From positions 682,001-746,000 of the forward strand of contig NZ_CANMQS010000001.1 in the NCBI RefSeq assembly GCF_947500075.1: a stretch of DNA of 64,000 bases, read 5' to 3'. Both the position numbers and the translations under genes were made by a program. Each line of letters begins with the position of its first letter. Position 1 is the stretch's first letter. This stretch comes from an uncultured Sulfitobacter sp. (lineage in GTDB: Bacteria > Pseudomonadota > Alphaproteobacteria > Rhodobacterales > Rhodobacteraceae). Below are positions 9,875 to 20,360 of the stretch, one piece after another. The notes under the pieces are model-generated. The model was not told the origin of the DNA. It searched no databases and saw only the letters and a list, made by a program, of their open reading frames with translations.

Positions 9875-12800
9875 TCACGCAGGCGCCGTGCCCGCCGATG
9901 TTTCAACATCCTCCTGCTCCGGCCGCAGGCACAGGCGCAGCAGCGGTGGCACAGTCAGCAAGGTCAGGAAGGCGGACATAGACAAGCCGCCCACCACAAC
10001 AGCCCCCAGCCCCCGATAAAGCTCAGACCCTTCGCCGGGGAAGATGATCAAAGGCAGCATTCCCATGACCGACGTCAGCGTAGACATGAAGATAGGCCGG
10101 ATCCGGTTGCGCGTCGCTTCCTCGATCGCGTCAACCGGCGTCATGCGATCCGTGCGCAGGTGGTACAGCGCCTGATGCACGATCAAAATGGCGTTGTTTA
10201 CAACGATCCCCACAAGGATGACGAACCCAAGCAGGGTCAGCATGTCCATCGGTTGGGTCTGATACAGGTTCAAAAGCGCAAGGCCCCCGACACCGCCCGC
10301 CGCAGCGACGGGCACGGCGATCAGGATGACCAGAGGCAGAACAAAACTCTCGAACAGGATCGCCATCACAAGGAAAACAATGATCAACGCGACCAGCAAA
10401 TTGATCTGAATGGCATTCCAGGTCTGGCTCAATTGGTCCGCAGTGCCAGAGACGGACAGCACCACACTGCCCGGCAATCCCTGCGCTTCCAGCGCGGCGA
10501 CAACTTCCGTTTCCAGAAGCTCCACGGCTGCCTCCAGCGGCAATGCGTCTGACGGGCGGATTTCCAGCGTCACGGTGCGCAGGCGGTCCCGGTGGCGGAT
10601 CTCGGTAGGCCCTGCCGTAAGAACAACATCAGACAACGCGGAAACCGGCACGATCTGACCATTTGGCGTCACCACCGGATAATTGCCCACATCCTGCGTC
10701 CTGAGCGCGCGCTGCACTGAGCGGTCACCGCGCAGCACAAGATTGATCCGCTCCGCCCCCACGGTCACTTCGGCCACGCGCAGCCCGTCGTTGAACGCAT
10801 CCACCGTCGCGGCCAGTTCGGAACTGTCCAGACCCGCATCCGCAAGGCGCTGACGGTCCGGGATCAGCCGTACTTCCGGCGCGCCAAGCTCAAGACCGGG
10901 GATCGGTCGAAACTGATGCCCTTCCGAGCGGGGCAACAGCGCGCTCACCATCCCCGCGGCCTGCCCGGCAACCGCCAGAATGTCGTTCAGGTCCTGACCC
11001 GAAACATTCAGCTCAATCGTGCGCCCGCCCCCAACGCCACGGCCAAACAGCGACGGCTGGGTCATGAAGCCAAAGGTGCCGGGTTCCGCAAAGATCGGCC
11101 GTGACAGCACCGGGATCAGATCACCCGCCCGCGCACCGTCCACCGCACTGGACCCGACAAAGGAGTTGCCGGGCGTGGCCACAAAAAAGAAGTTGTCAAT
11201 TGTCGGCGTACCATCTTCGGTCTCGGTCTCGGGTGCCGCTTCCCACAGCGGGCGCGCAACGCTCTCGATCCGCTCGGCGATGGTTTGGGTCGTATCAAGG
11301 TTGTATCCCGGTGGCGGGATGATCAGGCCAAACACAAGGTTCCGGTTGCCTTCAGGCAGATACTCCAGCCGCGGCAGGAAAGTGATGCTGGCAAGGGCCG
11401 CACCGCCCGCGATCAGCCCCACCATCAACAAGCCCAGCGCACGGGACCGGACGGTCCAACGCACATAGATCATCACCAGCGCCCGGAAGCCCCCTGCGAT
11501 GTGATCCACCCCCCACAGCCGCGTCGGGGTCTGGTCCTTCTGGCTCAGCAGGCGCGACGCCAGCGCCGGGATCACCGTGACCGCAACCACAAGCGACAAC
11601 AGCACCGAGACGGAGATCGCAACGGCGATGTCACGGAAGAGCTGCCCCGCCTCCAGCTGCATGATGAGGATCGGCACGAAGACCAGAACGGTCGTCAGGG
11701 CCGACACAAGGATCGCCCCCCAGACCTGCCGCGCGCCTTCATAGGCGGCTTCGCGCCGCGATTTACCCGCTTCGCGCAAACGGAAGATGTTCTCAAGCAC
11801 CACAATCGCGGCATCCACGATCATGCCGACGGCAAAGGCGATCCCGGCAAGGGAAATCACGTTCAGCGTCCGACCGGTCAGAGCCATCACCACGAAAGTC
11901 GCCACGATAGACACCGGGATCGACAGAGACACGACGATGGTCGCACGCGGAGAACGCAGAAAGAGCATCAGGATCAACGCGGCCAAAGCCCCTCCGATCC
12001 AGATGTTCTGCGTCACCAGATCAATGGCGCCGTCAATGTAGATCGTCTCATCATAGACCTGTTCCAGCTCAAGCCCCGCATCCGCAACAGGCCCCGCCCC
12101 GAGATCGGCCAGAACAACGCGAATGTCCTCCATCACGGCAATGACATTGGCCCCTGCTTCACGCACGATGTTGAAGGCCAGCCCCGGCTCCCCGCGAAAG
12201 CGCAGCCGTGTGGTGGCGTCGGCATAGCTGAAAGACACATTCGCAACATCCGCCACGCGCACCTGCCCCACCCCGCCAGACGCAGCGCCAGACCGCAGCA
12301 CAACGTTGCGGATCGCGTCTTCGGTGTTCAGATTGCCTTCGGTGCGCACAACGTATCGGCGCTTGCCCTCATCCAGATCACCGGCAGAGATGGAGATATT
12401 CTCCGCCCGCAGGATGCGCACAACTTCCGGCACGGTGAGGTTGTAGCGCGACAGCCGCAGCGGATCGACGATGATCTGCAACTCCCGCGTCACGCCGCCA
12501 AACAGGTTGACGGAGGATACACCCTCGACCCGCTCTACCCGGTCTTGCACCGTGTCTTCGATGAAATCGCGGTAGGTGGCGATGTCGCGCGTGTTGCCTT
12601 CCTGCGCCGTCACGATCACCCAGGCGATCGGGCTGTCATCAGAACCGGAGGTGTTGAGCGTCGGCTCATTTGCCTCATCCGGATAGCCGCTGACCCGGTC
12701 CAGTCGGTTGGACACCAGAAGCAGGCTGTCGCCCATGTCGGTGCCCACCGCGAACTCCAGTGTCACCTCCGCCTGTCCGGTGCGCGACCGGGAAGTCATG

Positions 12801-13036
12801 ATCTCCAACCCTTCCAATCCGCGCAGGGCGTCTTCCTGAAGGTTCACGATTTCCCGTTCGACTTCTGATGGCGCGGCACCGGGCCATTGGGTTTCGACGA
12901 CAACGATGGGTTTGCGCACATCGGGGGCAAGCTGGATCGGAATGCGGGTCAGGGCAATCGCCCCAAAAAGAAGCGCGATCAGAACAGCAGCAACAACCGC
13001 GACGGGCCGTTCAATGGCAAAGCGGATCGGGTTCAT
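9875..13036 (-). CDS. RND efflux permease, AcrB/MexF-like
   Basis: The 1053-residue inner-membrane proton-driven pump has the standard RND layout: an N-terminal membrane helix (FAIERPVAVVAAVLIALLFG), two large periplasmic loops and two blocks of membrane helices. Conserved stretches include SIPVSIVATFVVM and VGMIVDAAIVVLENIFR in the fourth-helix region, which carries the proton-relay acidic residues. It starts one base before the end of the adaptor gene, so the two are translationally coupled and form an efflux system. No outer-membrane channel gene is adjacent, so a TolC-like protein encoded elsewhere is presumably used. The substrate cannot be read from the sequence. Confidence 0.93.
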   Translation of the reverse strand: MNPIRFAIERPVAVVAAVLIALLFGAIALTRIPIQLAPDVRKPIVVVETQWPGAAPSEVEREIVNLQEDALRGLEGLEIMTSRSRTGQAEVTLEFAVGTDMGDSLLLVSNRLDRVSGYPDEANEPTLNTSGSDDSPIAWVIVTAQEGNTRDIATYRDFIEDTVQDRVERVEGVSSVNLFGGVTRELQIIVDPLRLSRYNLTVPEVVRILRAENISISAGDLDEGKRRYVVRTEGNLNTEDAIRNVVLRSGAASGGVGQVRVADVANVSFSYADATTRLRFRGEPGLAFNIVREAGANVIAVMEDIRVVLADLGAGPVADAGLELEQVYDETIYIDGAIDLVTQNIWIGGALAALILMLFLRSPRATIVVSLSIPVSIVATFVVMALTGRTLNVISLAGIAFAVGMIVDAAIVVLENIFRLREAGKSRREAAYEGARQVWGAILVSALTTVLVFVPILIMQLEAGQLFRDIAVAISVSVLLSLVVAVTVIPALASRLLSQKDQTPTRLWGVDHIAGGFRALVMIYVRWTVRSRALGLLMVGLIAGGAALASITFLPRLEYLPEGNRNLVFGLIIPPPGYNLDTTQTIAERIESVARPLWEAAPETETEDGTPTIDNFFFVATPGNSFVGSSAVDGARAGDLIPVLSRPIFAEPGTFGFMTQPSLFGRGVGGGRTIELNVSGQDLNDILAVAGQAAGMVSALLPRSEGHQFRPIPGLELGAPEVRLIPDRQRLADAGLDSSELAATVDAFNDGLRVAEVTVGAERINLVLRGDRSVQRALRTQDVGNYPVVTPNGQIVPVSALSDVVLTAGPTEIRHRDRLRTVTLEIRPSDALPLEAAVELLETEVVAALEAQGLPGSVVLSVSGTADQLSQTWNAIQINLLVALIIVFLVMAILFESFVLPLVILIAVPVAAAGGVGGLALLNLYQTQPMDMLTLLGFVILVGIVVNNAILIVHQALYHLRTDRMTPVDAIEEATRNRIRPIFMSTLTSVMGMLPLIIFPGEGSELYRGLGAVVVGGLSMSAFLTLLTVPPLLRLCLRPEQEDVETSAGTAPA

Positions 13037-14133
13037 CAGTTTGTCTCAACAGGCGTTGGACGAATGTCCTGCCCCGGACGCAGCCGTTCATTCCCGCGCA
13101 CCACCACCAGATCACCGGGGGCAAGCCCCGTCAGAACCTCATACCGGTCGCCCGCGGGGACGCCGATCTCAACCGTGCGCGGCTGGGCTTTCCCATCCGC
13201 CGCCACGAAAACCGTCCAGCCGCCCCGTGCCTGCACCAGCGCGTCCTTGGGCACCGACAGCACGTCCCGCGCTTCACCAACGGGAATATCGACCGTCAGC
13301 GACTGGCCAATGGCAAGGTTGCGCATCTCACCAAGTCCAGAAGCCGAGAACCGCACCGCGCGGGTGCGCGTTGACGGATCCTCCACCGGCAGGATCGCGC
13401 GCAGTTGCAAATCAAGCACCTCATTGGTTTCCAACGTGCCTTTCACCTGCTGGCCGGGACGCAGATCCCTGACAAAGCGGGCGGGTATGCTTGCCTCAAT
13501 CTCAAAAGACTCCGTGTCCAGCACCGCAACGACCGGGGTGCCCGCCTGAATATAGGCGCCCGGAATGGTCAGCACCTCCAGCACCACGCCGGAAAAAGGC
13601 GCGTGGATCATGCTGCGTTGCAGCTGGTATTCCGCCTCGGCCAATTGTGCATTCCCGCTTTCCAGACGCGCCTGCGCCTCCGCCAGTTGCGCGCGGGCGA
13701 CCTGTACCTCTGACAGCACGTCATCAAAACGCCCTTGCGAGAACGACGCCGAAGACCGCAGGGCATTGATCCGCTCAAACGAGGTCTGAGCGCTCGCCAG
13801 CCGCACCTCGCCTGTGGCGACACTTGCTTCGGCCTCTGCAATCCGCGCACGCGCCTGGCGCACCCGGATGGACAGCAGGTCGCGGTTCAGCTCTACCAGC
13901 AAATCCCCTTGCTGTACGGCACTGCCTGCAAGCACGTGTATCGTGTCAACGTTCCCGGCGACGCGGCTGGCGACCGCACCGTTGCGGGCTGTCACGATCT
14001 CCGCAAACACCGGCACCGTCTCGGACAATGTGCGCGTCTCAACGGTTTGCACACCCACAGCGGCAGCGCCCCCTTGGGCCGATGCACCCTGCGCCAACGC
14101 AAGCGCAAGACAAACAGCGATCAGTCGTATCAT
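13036..14133 (-). CDS. RND efflux periplasmic adaptor (membrane fusion protein)
   Basis: From the ATG at 14133 the product is about 365 residues with a signal sequence (IRLIAVCLALALAQGASA). The frame runs 32 codons further upstream, but those codons do not look like an exported N-terminus. Typical adaptor parts follow: a lipoyl-type hairpin (RNGAVASRVAGNVDTIHV), an alpha-helical coiled-coil region (about 90-190, with the Ala/Glu/Arg-rich RIAEAEASVATGEVRLASA), and beta-barrel domains (IHAPFSGVVLE and beyond). It links the permease encoded directly downstream to an outer-membrane channel. No regulator gene is adjacent. Confidence 0.9.
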   Translation of the reverse strand: MIRLIAVCLALALAQGASAQGGAAAVGVQTVETRTLSETVPVFAEIVTARNGAVASRVAGNVDTIHVLAGSAVQQGDLLVELNRDLLSIRVRQARARIAEAEASVATGEVRLASAQTSFERINALRSSASFSQGRFDDVLSEVQVARAQLAEAQARLESGNAQLAEAEYQLQRSMIHAPFSGVVLEVLTIPGAYIQAGTPVVAVLDTESFEIEASIPARFVRDLRPGQQVKGTLETNEVLDLQLRAILPVEDPSTRTRAVRFSASGLGEMRNLAIGQSLTVDIPVGEARDVLSVPKDALVQARGGWTVFVAADGKAQPRTVEIGVPAGDRYEVLTGLAPGDLVVVRGNERLRPGQDIRPTPVETN

Positions 14134-14264
14134 GGTCTGGAACACACCAACCCTCCGAACGTGGCGTGCCAGAAGGTAGCGCGGCTGGCGTGTTGTCAAT
14201 TGCGGCCCGTGAGGCAGAGGGGATTGCAAGTCTCAGGTCCAAATCTACCTGGCCAGCATGCGTT

Positions 14265-15320
14265 TCACGTCTCCCGCCGGTGCCCTGTGGCCGGATCAAA
14301 CAGATGGATATGCGCCGGTGCCACCGCATAGCGCCGCGTCGCGCCCTTCTCGCTGATCGGATGCACCCCGGCGAGGCTGACGGTGATGACGTCTGAGCTA
14401 TGGCTCAGACGCCCATGCAGCAGGGTGTTTGCACCCAACGGCTCGGACATCTGGATATGCGCCTCAATGGGTCCTGCGTCATCTGCCATCAGATGCTCAG
14501 GCCGCAAACCCAGCTTGATCGGGCCATCCGGACCTTGGGTTGGGCCGATTGAAGCCTCACCCATCTTGACCACGCCCCCTTCGACACGCGCATCAAAGAC
14601 GTTCATCGCAGGGCTGCCGATAAATTGGGCGGCAAACAAAGTACGTGGGGTTTCATAAACCTCCAGCGGTGTGCCGATCTGCTCCGCGATGCCACCGTTC
14701 ATCACGATCATCCGGTCGGCCATGGTCATGGCTTCGACCTGATCGTGTGTCACATAGAGCGAGGTGATGCCCAACTTGTCCTGCAACTCCCGGATCTCAA
14801 GCCGCATCTGCACACGCAGCTTGGCATCAAGGTTCGACAGCGGCTCATCAAACAGGAACACGGCAGGCTCACGCACAATCGCGCGGCCCATGGCGACGCG
14901 CTGGCGTTGCCCACCTGACAATTCACGCGGCTTGCGGTCCAGCAGCGCTTCAAGCTGTAGCAACTTGGCGGCGTTCTGAACCTTCTCTTCAATCTCCGCC
15001 TTCGGCAGTTTGGCGATCTTCAGCCCGTAGCCCATGTTCTGCCGCACCGACATATGCGGGTAGAGCGCGTAGTTCTGGAACACCATCGCGATGTCGCGGT
15101 CCATCGGCTCCTTCTCATTCGCGCGCGTGCCGTTGATCAGGATATCCCCGGCAGAAACCGTCTCAAGCCCCGCCACCATACGCAGCAAAGTGGATTTGCC
15201 ACAGCCGGAGGGGCCGACGATGACGATGAACTCGCCATCCGCTATCTCCACATCAATCCCGTGGATCACATCCGTCGCGCCGAAGCTTTTCTTGACGTCT
15301 TGAAGGGTCACAGTTGCCAT
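14265..15320 (-). CDS. ugpC: sn-glycerol-3-phosphate ABC transporter ATPase UgpC
   Basis: The 351-residue ATPase of the MalK/UgpC class shows Walker [12 protein letters not shown], signature [14 protein letters not shown] and Walker [15 protein letters not shown], followed by a C-terminal TOBE-type regulatory domain (GLRPEHL). It powers uptake through the UgpAE channel. It is the last gene of a minus-strand ugpBAEC order and starts four bases after ugpE. Family ATPases of this type can be exchanged between sugar transporters, so the specific name rests on its place beside ugpB. Confidence 0.92.
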   Translation of the reverse strand: MATVTLQDVKKSFGATDVIHGIDVEIADGEFIVIVGPSGCGKSTLLRMVAGLETVSAGDILINGTRANEKEPMDRDIAMVFQNYALYPHMSVRQNMGYGLKIAKLPKAEIEEKVQNAAKLLQLEALLDRKPRELSGGQRQRVAMGRAIVREPAVFLFDEPLSNLDAKLRVQMRLEIRELQDKLGITSLYVTHDQVEAMTMADRMIVMNGGIAEQIGTPLEVYETPRTLFAAQFIGSPAMNVFDARVEGGVVKMGEASIGPTQGPDGPIKLGLRPEHLMADDAGPIEAHIQMSEPLGANTLLHGRLSHSSDVITVSLAGVHPISEKGATRRYAVAPAHIHLFDPATGHRRET

Positions 15321-15323
15321 GGG

Positions 15324-16181
15324 TTATTTCTCACTATCGACAAGGCCGCGGACAAAGAGCTTTTGCATCGACACCACCACAATCACGGGCGGCACCATCG
15401 CGAGGATGGAAGTCGCCATGATCACCGGCCATTCGGCCACATCATCGCCCGAGGGGAACATCTGCTTGATGCCCATGACGATGGTGTTCATTTCCGGGTC
15501 CGTGGTGATCAGCAGCGGCCAGAGGTATTGGTTCCAGCCGTAGATGAACAGGATCACGAAGAGCGCTGCGATGTTCGTGCGGCTCATCGGGACAACGATG
15601 TCGATGAAGAACCGCATGGGCCGCGCGCCATCAACACGGGCGGCTTCGGCAAGCTCATCGGGGATCGTCATAAAGAACTGACGGAAGAGGAAAGTAGCTG
15701 TGGCCGACGCGATCAGCGGGAAGATCAGACCAGAATAGCTGTTGAGCATGCCAAAGCCTGCCACCACCTCGAACGTGGGCACGATGCGGACTTCGACAGG
15801 CAGCATCAGCGTCAGGAAGATCAGCCAGAAGAAGGTCGTCCGGCCGGGAAACTTGAAATAGACAATAGCAAAGGCCGACAGCAGCGAGATGATGATCTTG
15901 CCCACCGCAATGCCGATGGCCATCACCAGACTGTTGCCCAGCATCGTCAGCACCGGCACATTCACGCCGGAAAACAATGCTGCCGAATAGTTTTCCCAGA
16001 ACTGGTCCCCCGGCCAGATCGGCATGGGTGGCGATACGATCTCAGGCTGGGTGACGGTGGACGCCACAAACGCCAGCCAGATCGGGAAGAAGATCACCAG
16101 CACGCCGAGGATCATCAGCAGGTGCGTCAGCCACAATCCCGCGCCGCGTTTTTCGACCATGCCGTGTTTCTCAGACGCCAT
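15324..16181 (-). CDS. ugpE: sn-glycerol-3-phosphate ABC transporter permease UgpE
   Basis: The 285-residue inner-membrane permease has six predicted membrane helices and the binding-protein-dependent transport EAA motif region ([21 protein letters not shown]), which docks on the ATPase. It overlaps the ugpA stop by one base and precedes ugpC, so the channel and ATPase genes are translated as a unit. It pairs with UgpA to form the glycerol-3-phosphate (and possibly glycerophosphodiester) channel. The assignment rests on operon order and the strong UgpB resemblance of the binding protein. Confidence 0.92.
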   Translation of the reverse strand: MASEKHGMVEKRGAGLWLTHLLMILGVLVIFFPIWLAFVASTVTQPEIVSPPMPIWPGDQFWENYSAALFSGVNVPVLTMLGNSLVMAIGIAVGKIIISLLSAFAIVYFKFPGRTTFFWLIFLTLMLPVEVRIVPTFEVVAGFGMLNSYSGLIFPLIASATATFLFRQFFMTIPDELAEAARVDGARPMRFFIDIVVPMSRTNIAALFVILFIYGWNQYLWPLLITTDPEMNTIVMGIKQMFPSGDDVAEWPVIMATSILAMVPPVIVVVSMQKLFVRGLVDSEK

Positions 16182-17062
16182 CAGTAATGCACCCGTTTTT
16201 CAATGAACTTGAACTGCACAACCGTCAGCAGGCCCACCACAAACAGCAGGATCACTGATTGCGCGGCGGAAGATCCAAGGTCCTGGCCGACGAACCCGTC
16301 GGCAAACACTTTGTAGACAAGGATCGTGGTCGATTGCTGCGGCCCCCCTGAGGTGATCGTGTGGATCACGCCGAAGGTTTCAAAGAACGCGTAGACGATG
16401 TTCACCACCAGCAGGAAGAAGGCCGTGGGGGTGATCAGCGGCAACACGATGGTGAAGAACCGCCGCCAGAAATGCGCGCCATCAATCGCCGCCGCTTCGA
16501 TGACGGAGCGGGGAACGGCCTGAAGGGCGGCAAAGAAGAACAGAAAGTTATAGCTGATCCGGCCCCAGGCGGAGGCGACAACCACGAGGCCCATCGCCTC
16601 GGTGCCATTCAGCACGTGGTTCCAGTCATAGCCAAGCTGCCCCAGATACCACGAGATCACACCGACCCGCGTGTTGAACATGAAAAGCCACAGCACACCC
16701 GCAACAGCCGGGGCCACGGCGTAAGGCCAGATCAGCAGCGTGCGGTAAAGGCCGGAGCCTTTGATCAACCGGTCCGCGATCACAGCCAGAAACAACGCCG
16801 GGATCATCGAACACAGCGTCACGAGGATGGAGAAGATCGCAGTGGTCAGGAACGACGCACGGTAGAACGGGTCGCTCAGGAGGTATTCGAAGTTCCCAAG
16901 GCCCACGAATTGCGCCGACAGGCCGAAGGGGTCAGGGATGAACAGGGATTGCCAGATCGCCTGTCCGGCAGGATAGAAGAAGAAAACCGCAGAGATGATC
17001 ACCTGTGGCGCAATCAACGCCAGCGGCAAGAGCCAGCCGCGAAAGGTCACGCGTTTTTCCAA
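16181..17062 (-). CDS. ugpA: sn-glycerol-3-phosphate ABC transporter permease UgpA
   Basis: The 293-residue permease has six membrane segments, beginning with [20 protein letters not shown]. Its EAA-type loop ([22 protein letters not shown]) is present. It lies directly upstream of ugpE with a one-base overlap and 62 bases downstream of ugpB. A hairpin in that gap probably sets the ratio of binding protein to permease mRNA. It forms a heterodimer with UgpE in the inner membrane. Confidence 0.92.
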   Translation of the reverse strand: MEKRVTFRGWLLPLALIAPQVIISAVFFFYPAGQAIWQSLFIPDPFGLSAQFVGLGNFEYLLSDPFYRASFLTTAIFSILVTLCSMIPALFLAVIADRLIKGSGLYRTLLIWPYAVAPAVAGVLWLFMFNTRVGVISWYLGQLGYDWNHVLNGTEAMGLVVVASAWGRISYNFLFFFAALQAVPRSVIEAAAIDGAHFWRRFFTIVLPLITPTAFFLLVVNIVYAFFETFGVIHTITSGGPQQSTTILVYKVFADGFVGQDLGSSAAQSVILLFVVGLLTVVQFKFIEKRVHY

Positions 17063-17085
17063 ATCTTAACCCTCCCCCGAAAGCA

Positions 17086-17111
17086 AATGCGGACCCCGAA
17101 AGGCCCGCATT
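17086..17111 (-). promoter_or_regulatory. Intercistronic hairpin between ugpB and ugpA
   Basis: AATGCGG (17086-17092) pairs with CCGCATT (17105-17111) around a 12-base loop, in the 62-base gap after the ugpB stop. Such hairpins between a binding-protein gene and its permease genes commonly stabilise or attenuate the transcript so that more binding protein is made. This role is inferred from position. Confidence 0.5.
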
Positions 17112-17124
17112 CTTTGTTGTTGTG

Positions 17125-18435
17125 TTAGCGGTTGGCGCTTTCAAAGCGGCGCAGCAGGGCATCGCCGCGTTCCTTGGCGCTGTCCATTGCTTCTTGCGCA
17201 GTCTTGTCGCCGGACCAGATGCCTTCCAGCTCTTCGTCGATGATCCCGCGGATCTGATCGAAGGAACCAAGGCGCAGGCCTTTAGAGTTGGCTGTCGGCT
17301 CTTTCGCTGTCATCTGGATGACCGCGATGTCGGTGCCGGGGTTCGCATCATAGAAACCGGCCGCGCGCGTGGCGTCACCTGCCTCAGTCGTGATCGGCAG
17401 ATAGCCGGTGTCCTGATGCCATTGCGCCTGCACGTCGGATGAGGACAGGAAGCTGAGGAATTCACCAACGCCTTTGTACTCTTCCGCTTCATGGCCTTCC
17501 ATGACCCACAGCGATGCACCACCAATGATGGTGTTCTGCGGGCTGTCCGTCACAGCGGCCCAATAAGGCAGCGGGCGCACTTCGAAATCAAACTCCGCTT
17601 CCGCCTTGATCCCCGCGTAGCCAGCCGAGCTTTCGGTGAAGAGCGCACATTCGCCCGCCCGGAAGTTCGCACCACCTTCGTTGCGGCGACCCGTATAGAT
17701 GAACTTGCCCTCTTCGGCCCATTTGCCCATCGCGCTCAGGTGTGCGACCTGCACCGGTCCGTTCAACGCAAGTTCTGTGTCGAGCCCGGCAAAGCCGTTG
17801 TCCTGCGTGGCAAAAGGCGTGTCGTGATAGGCAGACAGGTTCTCCAGATGGATCCAGCTTTGCCAGGCTGTGACCAGCGGGCAATCCTCGCCCCCGGCCT
17901 TCAGCGCGTCCAGCGCCGTGCCGACGTTCTCCCAGGTGGACAGATCCATGTCAGGGTCAACACCCGCCGCTTCAAACGCATCGCGGTTCACCCACAACAC
18001 GGGCGTGGAGGAGTTGAAAGGCAGTGACAGCATTTCGCCCTCGGTGGTGGTATAATACCCTTTGACCGAGCCGATGTAGGCATCCGGGTCAAATGCAGCA
18101 CCGCTTTCGGCCATCACTTCATAGACGGGCTTGATCGCACCTTCGGCACTCATCATCGTGGCTGTGCCAACTTCGAACACCATCAGAATGTGCGGCTGCT
18201 CCTGCGCGCGGAATGCTGCGATGCCCGCGTTCAGCGTCTCGGAATAGTTACCCTTGTGGCTTTGAACAACGGTATAGTCGCTCTGGCTGGCGTTGAACGC
18301 TTCGACCTGAGCCGCGACAAGCTCTCCCAAACGCCCGGTGAAGGCGTGCCAGAACTGAACTTCCGTCTCCGCAGACGCCGCAATGGGCGTGAGCGCAGTG
18401 GTTGCGGCGAAAGCGCCGAGCAATAATTTCTTCAT
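17125..18435 (-). CDS. ugpB: sn-glycerol-3-phosphate-binding periplasmic protein UgpB
   Basis: The 436-residue exported solute-binding protein starts at the ATG at 18435, preceded by GGGAGGA; the frame continues upstream without a better start. The signal peptide is MKKLLLGAFAATTALTPIAA with probable cleavage after ASA. The mature sequence follows the UgpB family closely: FWHAFTGRLGELV, GIAAFRAQEQPHILMVFEVG, LPFNSSTPVLWVNRDAFEAA, IIGGASLWVMEG and the C-terminal RGDALLRRFE. It captures glycerol-3-phosphate for UgpAEC. A LysR gene is divergent from it, so the shared 177-base spacer probably carries the regulatory sites. Confidence 0.95.
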   Translation of the reverse strand: MKKLLLGAFAATTALTPIAASAETEVQFWHAFTGRLGELVAAQVEAFNASQSDYTVVQSHKGNYSETLNAGIAAFRAQEQPHILMVFEVGTATMMSAEGAIKPVYEVMAESGAAFDPDAYIGSVKGYYTTTEGEMLSLPFNSSTPVLWVNRDAFEAAGVDPDMDLSTWENVGTALDALKAGGEDCPLVTAWQSWIHLENLSAYHDTPFATQDNGFAGLDTELALNGPVQVAHLSAMGKWAEEGKFIYTGRRNEGGANFRAGECALFTESSAGYAGIKAEAEFDFEVRPLPYWAAVTDSPQNTIIGGASLWVMEGHEAEEYKGVGEFLSFLSSSDVQAQWHQDTGYLPITTEAGDATRAAGFYDANPGTDIAVIQMTAKEPTANSKGLRLGSFDQIRGIIDEELEGIWSGDKTAQEAMDSAKERGDALLRRFESANR

Positions 18436-18612
18436 GTTTTCCTCCCGTGCATCTGTTCGATGCGTTTTTTTGGTTCCACCGACCCGTGGTCGAGTCGGGG
18501 AATGCAATGTTGGCGAGTGTATTGGCACATTCCCATAATTCAAGCTGCCCATTTAGCTAATCTGCATAACATTATGCTATGCTTGGTAAGGGTTGAGCGG
18601 TTAGATGCGTCC

Positions 18613-19524
18613 ATGTCAGATCGAAGAACGCCCCGATTCCGTCAACTTGAAGCTCTTATGGCGGTCATAGTTAACGGTTCTGTTACATCCGCAGCCGCTG
18701 ATCTTGGCATCAGCCAGCCGGCAACAAGCCGCTTGCTGTCTGATCTGGCGAAGGAGTTTGACTTCCAACTTTTTGACAAACGCGACGGACGCCTTGTCCC
18801 CTCGCAGGAGGTGCGGCTGCTGGAGCCCGACATTCGCCGTGTCATTGAACTGATGCGGCAGATTTCGGATGTCAGCGCCGACATCACCAAACGCAAGGCG
18901 GGTCATATCCGCATCGCTTGCCTGCCCGGTTTCGCAACAAGCCACCTGCCGTCCGTTGTGGCGGCGTTCTTGCGGGACCGTCCGGGCATCTCCATGACCA
19001 TTGAGCCGGACAGGCCGGAGCGGATCCTCGAATGGATGATCACGGAACAATATGACTTTGGCATCACGGACGGTTTTTTTGGCCACCCGGCGGTCGAACG
19101 GACGGACGTCAACGTGCGCACCGTCTGCATTTTCCCACAAGGGCATCACTTGGAGCGCCAAAAAGAGATCCATCCCCATGATCTGGCAGAGGAGAACATC
19201 ATCCACACCCGCAAGGACAGCGTGTTTTTCAAGGCGCTGGAACGGCGCTTTCAGGATGACCAGATCGAACTGCGGTCCCACATTGAGGTCCGCCAGTTCA
19301 CTGCCGCCTGTGAACTGGTGTGCGAAGGGGTGGGCGTGTCCATTGTCAGCGAACTTGATGCTGTGAAATACGCAGCCAAGGGTATCAGTTTTCGCCCCTT
19401 TCGCCCGACGTTGCCCCATGGCATCTCGCTGGTGCGGCCGATCCACAAGAAACCATCCCTGATCACGCTTGAATTCTTCGAGACCTTCAAAGCCAGTCTT
19501 GACCCATATCTGGTTGAAGGCTGA
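18613..19524 (+). CDS. LysR-family transcriptional regulator divergent from ugpB
   Basis: The start is taken at the ATG at 18613, which gives a standard 303-residue LysR protein. The N-terminal winged HTH is clear: RFRQLEALMAVIVNGSVTSA, then ISQPATSRLLSDLAKEF. It is followed by the type-2 periplasmic-binding-like effector domain. The gene is transcribed away from ugpBAEC across a short shared spacer, the classic arrangement for a LysR regulator of the adjacent operon. A signal such as glycerol-3-phosphate or a related phosphodiester is plausible but not shown by the sequence. Confidence 0.9.
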   Translation: MSDRRTPRFRQLEALMAVIVNGSVTSAAADLGISQPATSRLLSDLAKEFDFQLFDKRDGRLVPSQEVRLLEPDIRRVIELMRQISDVSADITKRKAGHIRIACLPGFATSHLPSVVAAFLRDRPGISMTIEPDRPERILEWMITEQYDFGITDGFFGHPAVERTDVNVRTVCIFPQGHHLERQKEIHPHDLAEENIIHTRKDSVFFKALERRFQDDQIELRSHIEVRQFTAACELVCEGVGVSIVSELDAVKYAAKGISFRPFRPTLPHGISLVRPIHKKPSLITLEFFETFKASLDPYLVEG

Positions 19525-19967
19525 GCCCGCGATTAATCCGGTCCGTCTTGCCCCGTGCCCAGCGGCGGAGCGCGCGCAATGGGCTGAACGAGACTACTTC
19601 CCTCCCCGGATACTCCCCACCTCTGGCGGTATGACCGGCCCACTGGAATCTGTCGCAGCCAAAGGCAGCCACTGTATCCAAAACAAGGACAATCGCCCGG
19701 ACATCGACCTTCCTCACCAAAAAGCGGCACAATAGAACACGTATTCGGTAAATTTTCGGCCAGATTTTGACATAATCTGCGCGTGTCGATACTGTCGAAA
19801 GTCCGCCAAAGAGTTTTGGCGAAGGTTTGCCCATGACCATCTGGCGTGTCTCTGAACGTTTCGGGGATGACCATTCGGCACTGGCACCACCGAAGGGGTT
19901 TCGGTGGGTATCACGTGGGTGAACCGTGTTTGTGTGTGTAACCAGTAACCTCAAGTGTGAGAGTAAA
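19525..19967. other. Intergenic region with a perfect 7-bp hairpin
   Basis: No credible gene is seen here. A perfect inverted repeat, CGCCAAA-GAGT-TTTGGCG, lies at 19804-19821. It is about 280 bases past the lysR-type stop and lacks a T-run, so it could be a weak terminator or an operator. The end of the region holds the ribosome-binding site of the small secreted protein (GTGTGAGAG before the ATG at 19968). Confidence 0.4.
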
Positions 19968-20264
19968 ATGTTTGTAAAGAGTTGTACCCTGGCTTTCTCA
20001 GTATGTGTTTTCCTGTTTTCTGCGCCTGCCTATGCGGTTGTGGCAGCGAACAATGGTGGCGGTGGCCCCGGTGGGGTTGCCCCCGGCGGCGGTGGCCCCG
20101 GTGGCGGGGGGCCTGGCGTAACCTCTCCCGATATTGATGGCGGGCCCGATGCCGATATTGATGCCCGCTCTGACCGCGATGACCGTCAAAGAGCCGCAGC
20201 GGCGAACGGAATGGTTCTGTCCGACAACATCTGTACCGGCGGCAAACTCGCGTCTTGTAATTGA
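19968..20264 (+). CDS. Small Gly/Pro-rich secreted protein
   Basis: The product has 98 residues. A hydrophobic signal peptide (about 1-23, ending APAYA) is followed by a Gly/Pro-rich spacer of GGGGPGG-type units and an acidic Asp-rich stretch, then a tail with two Cys (DNICTGGKLASCN). I do not recognise the family. A frame extending 14 codons upstream lacks a sensible signal sequence, so the ATG at 19968 is preferred. It lies about 100 bases before the 621-residue repeat protein and on the same strand, but nothing shows that they work together. Confidence 0.55.
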   Translation: MFVKSCTLAFSVCVFLFSAPAYAVVAANNGGGGPGGVAPGGGGPGGGGPGVTSPDIDGGPDADIDARSDRDDRQRAAAANGMVLSDNICTGGKLASCN

Positions 20265-20360
20265 GCGCTTGGTGACGGGACCCCAATTCATCCCTTCACC
20301 ACATTCTCGACAAGGTTTTGAACTACCCTGAACGGCAGTATCCTCCAGGTAGTGAATACA

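Noticed and set aside
11285..12868. A 527-codon plus-strand frame opposite the RND permease
   Set aside because: It is rich in Arg, His and Gln with no domain and lies antisense to a clear RND gene.
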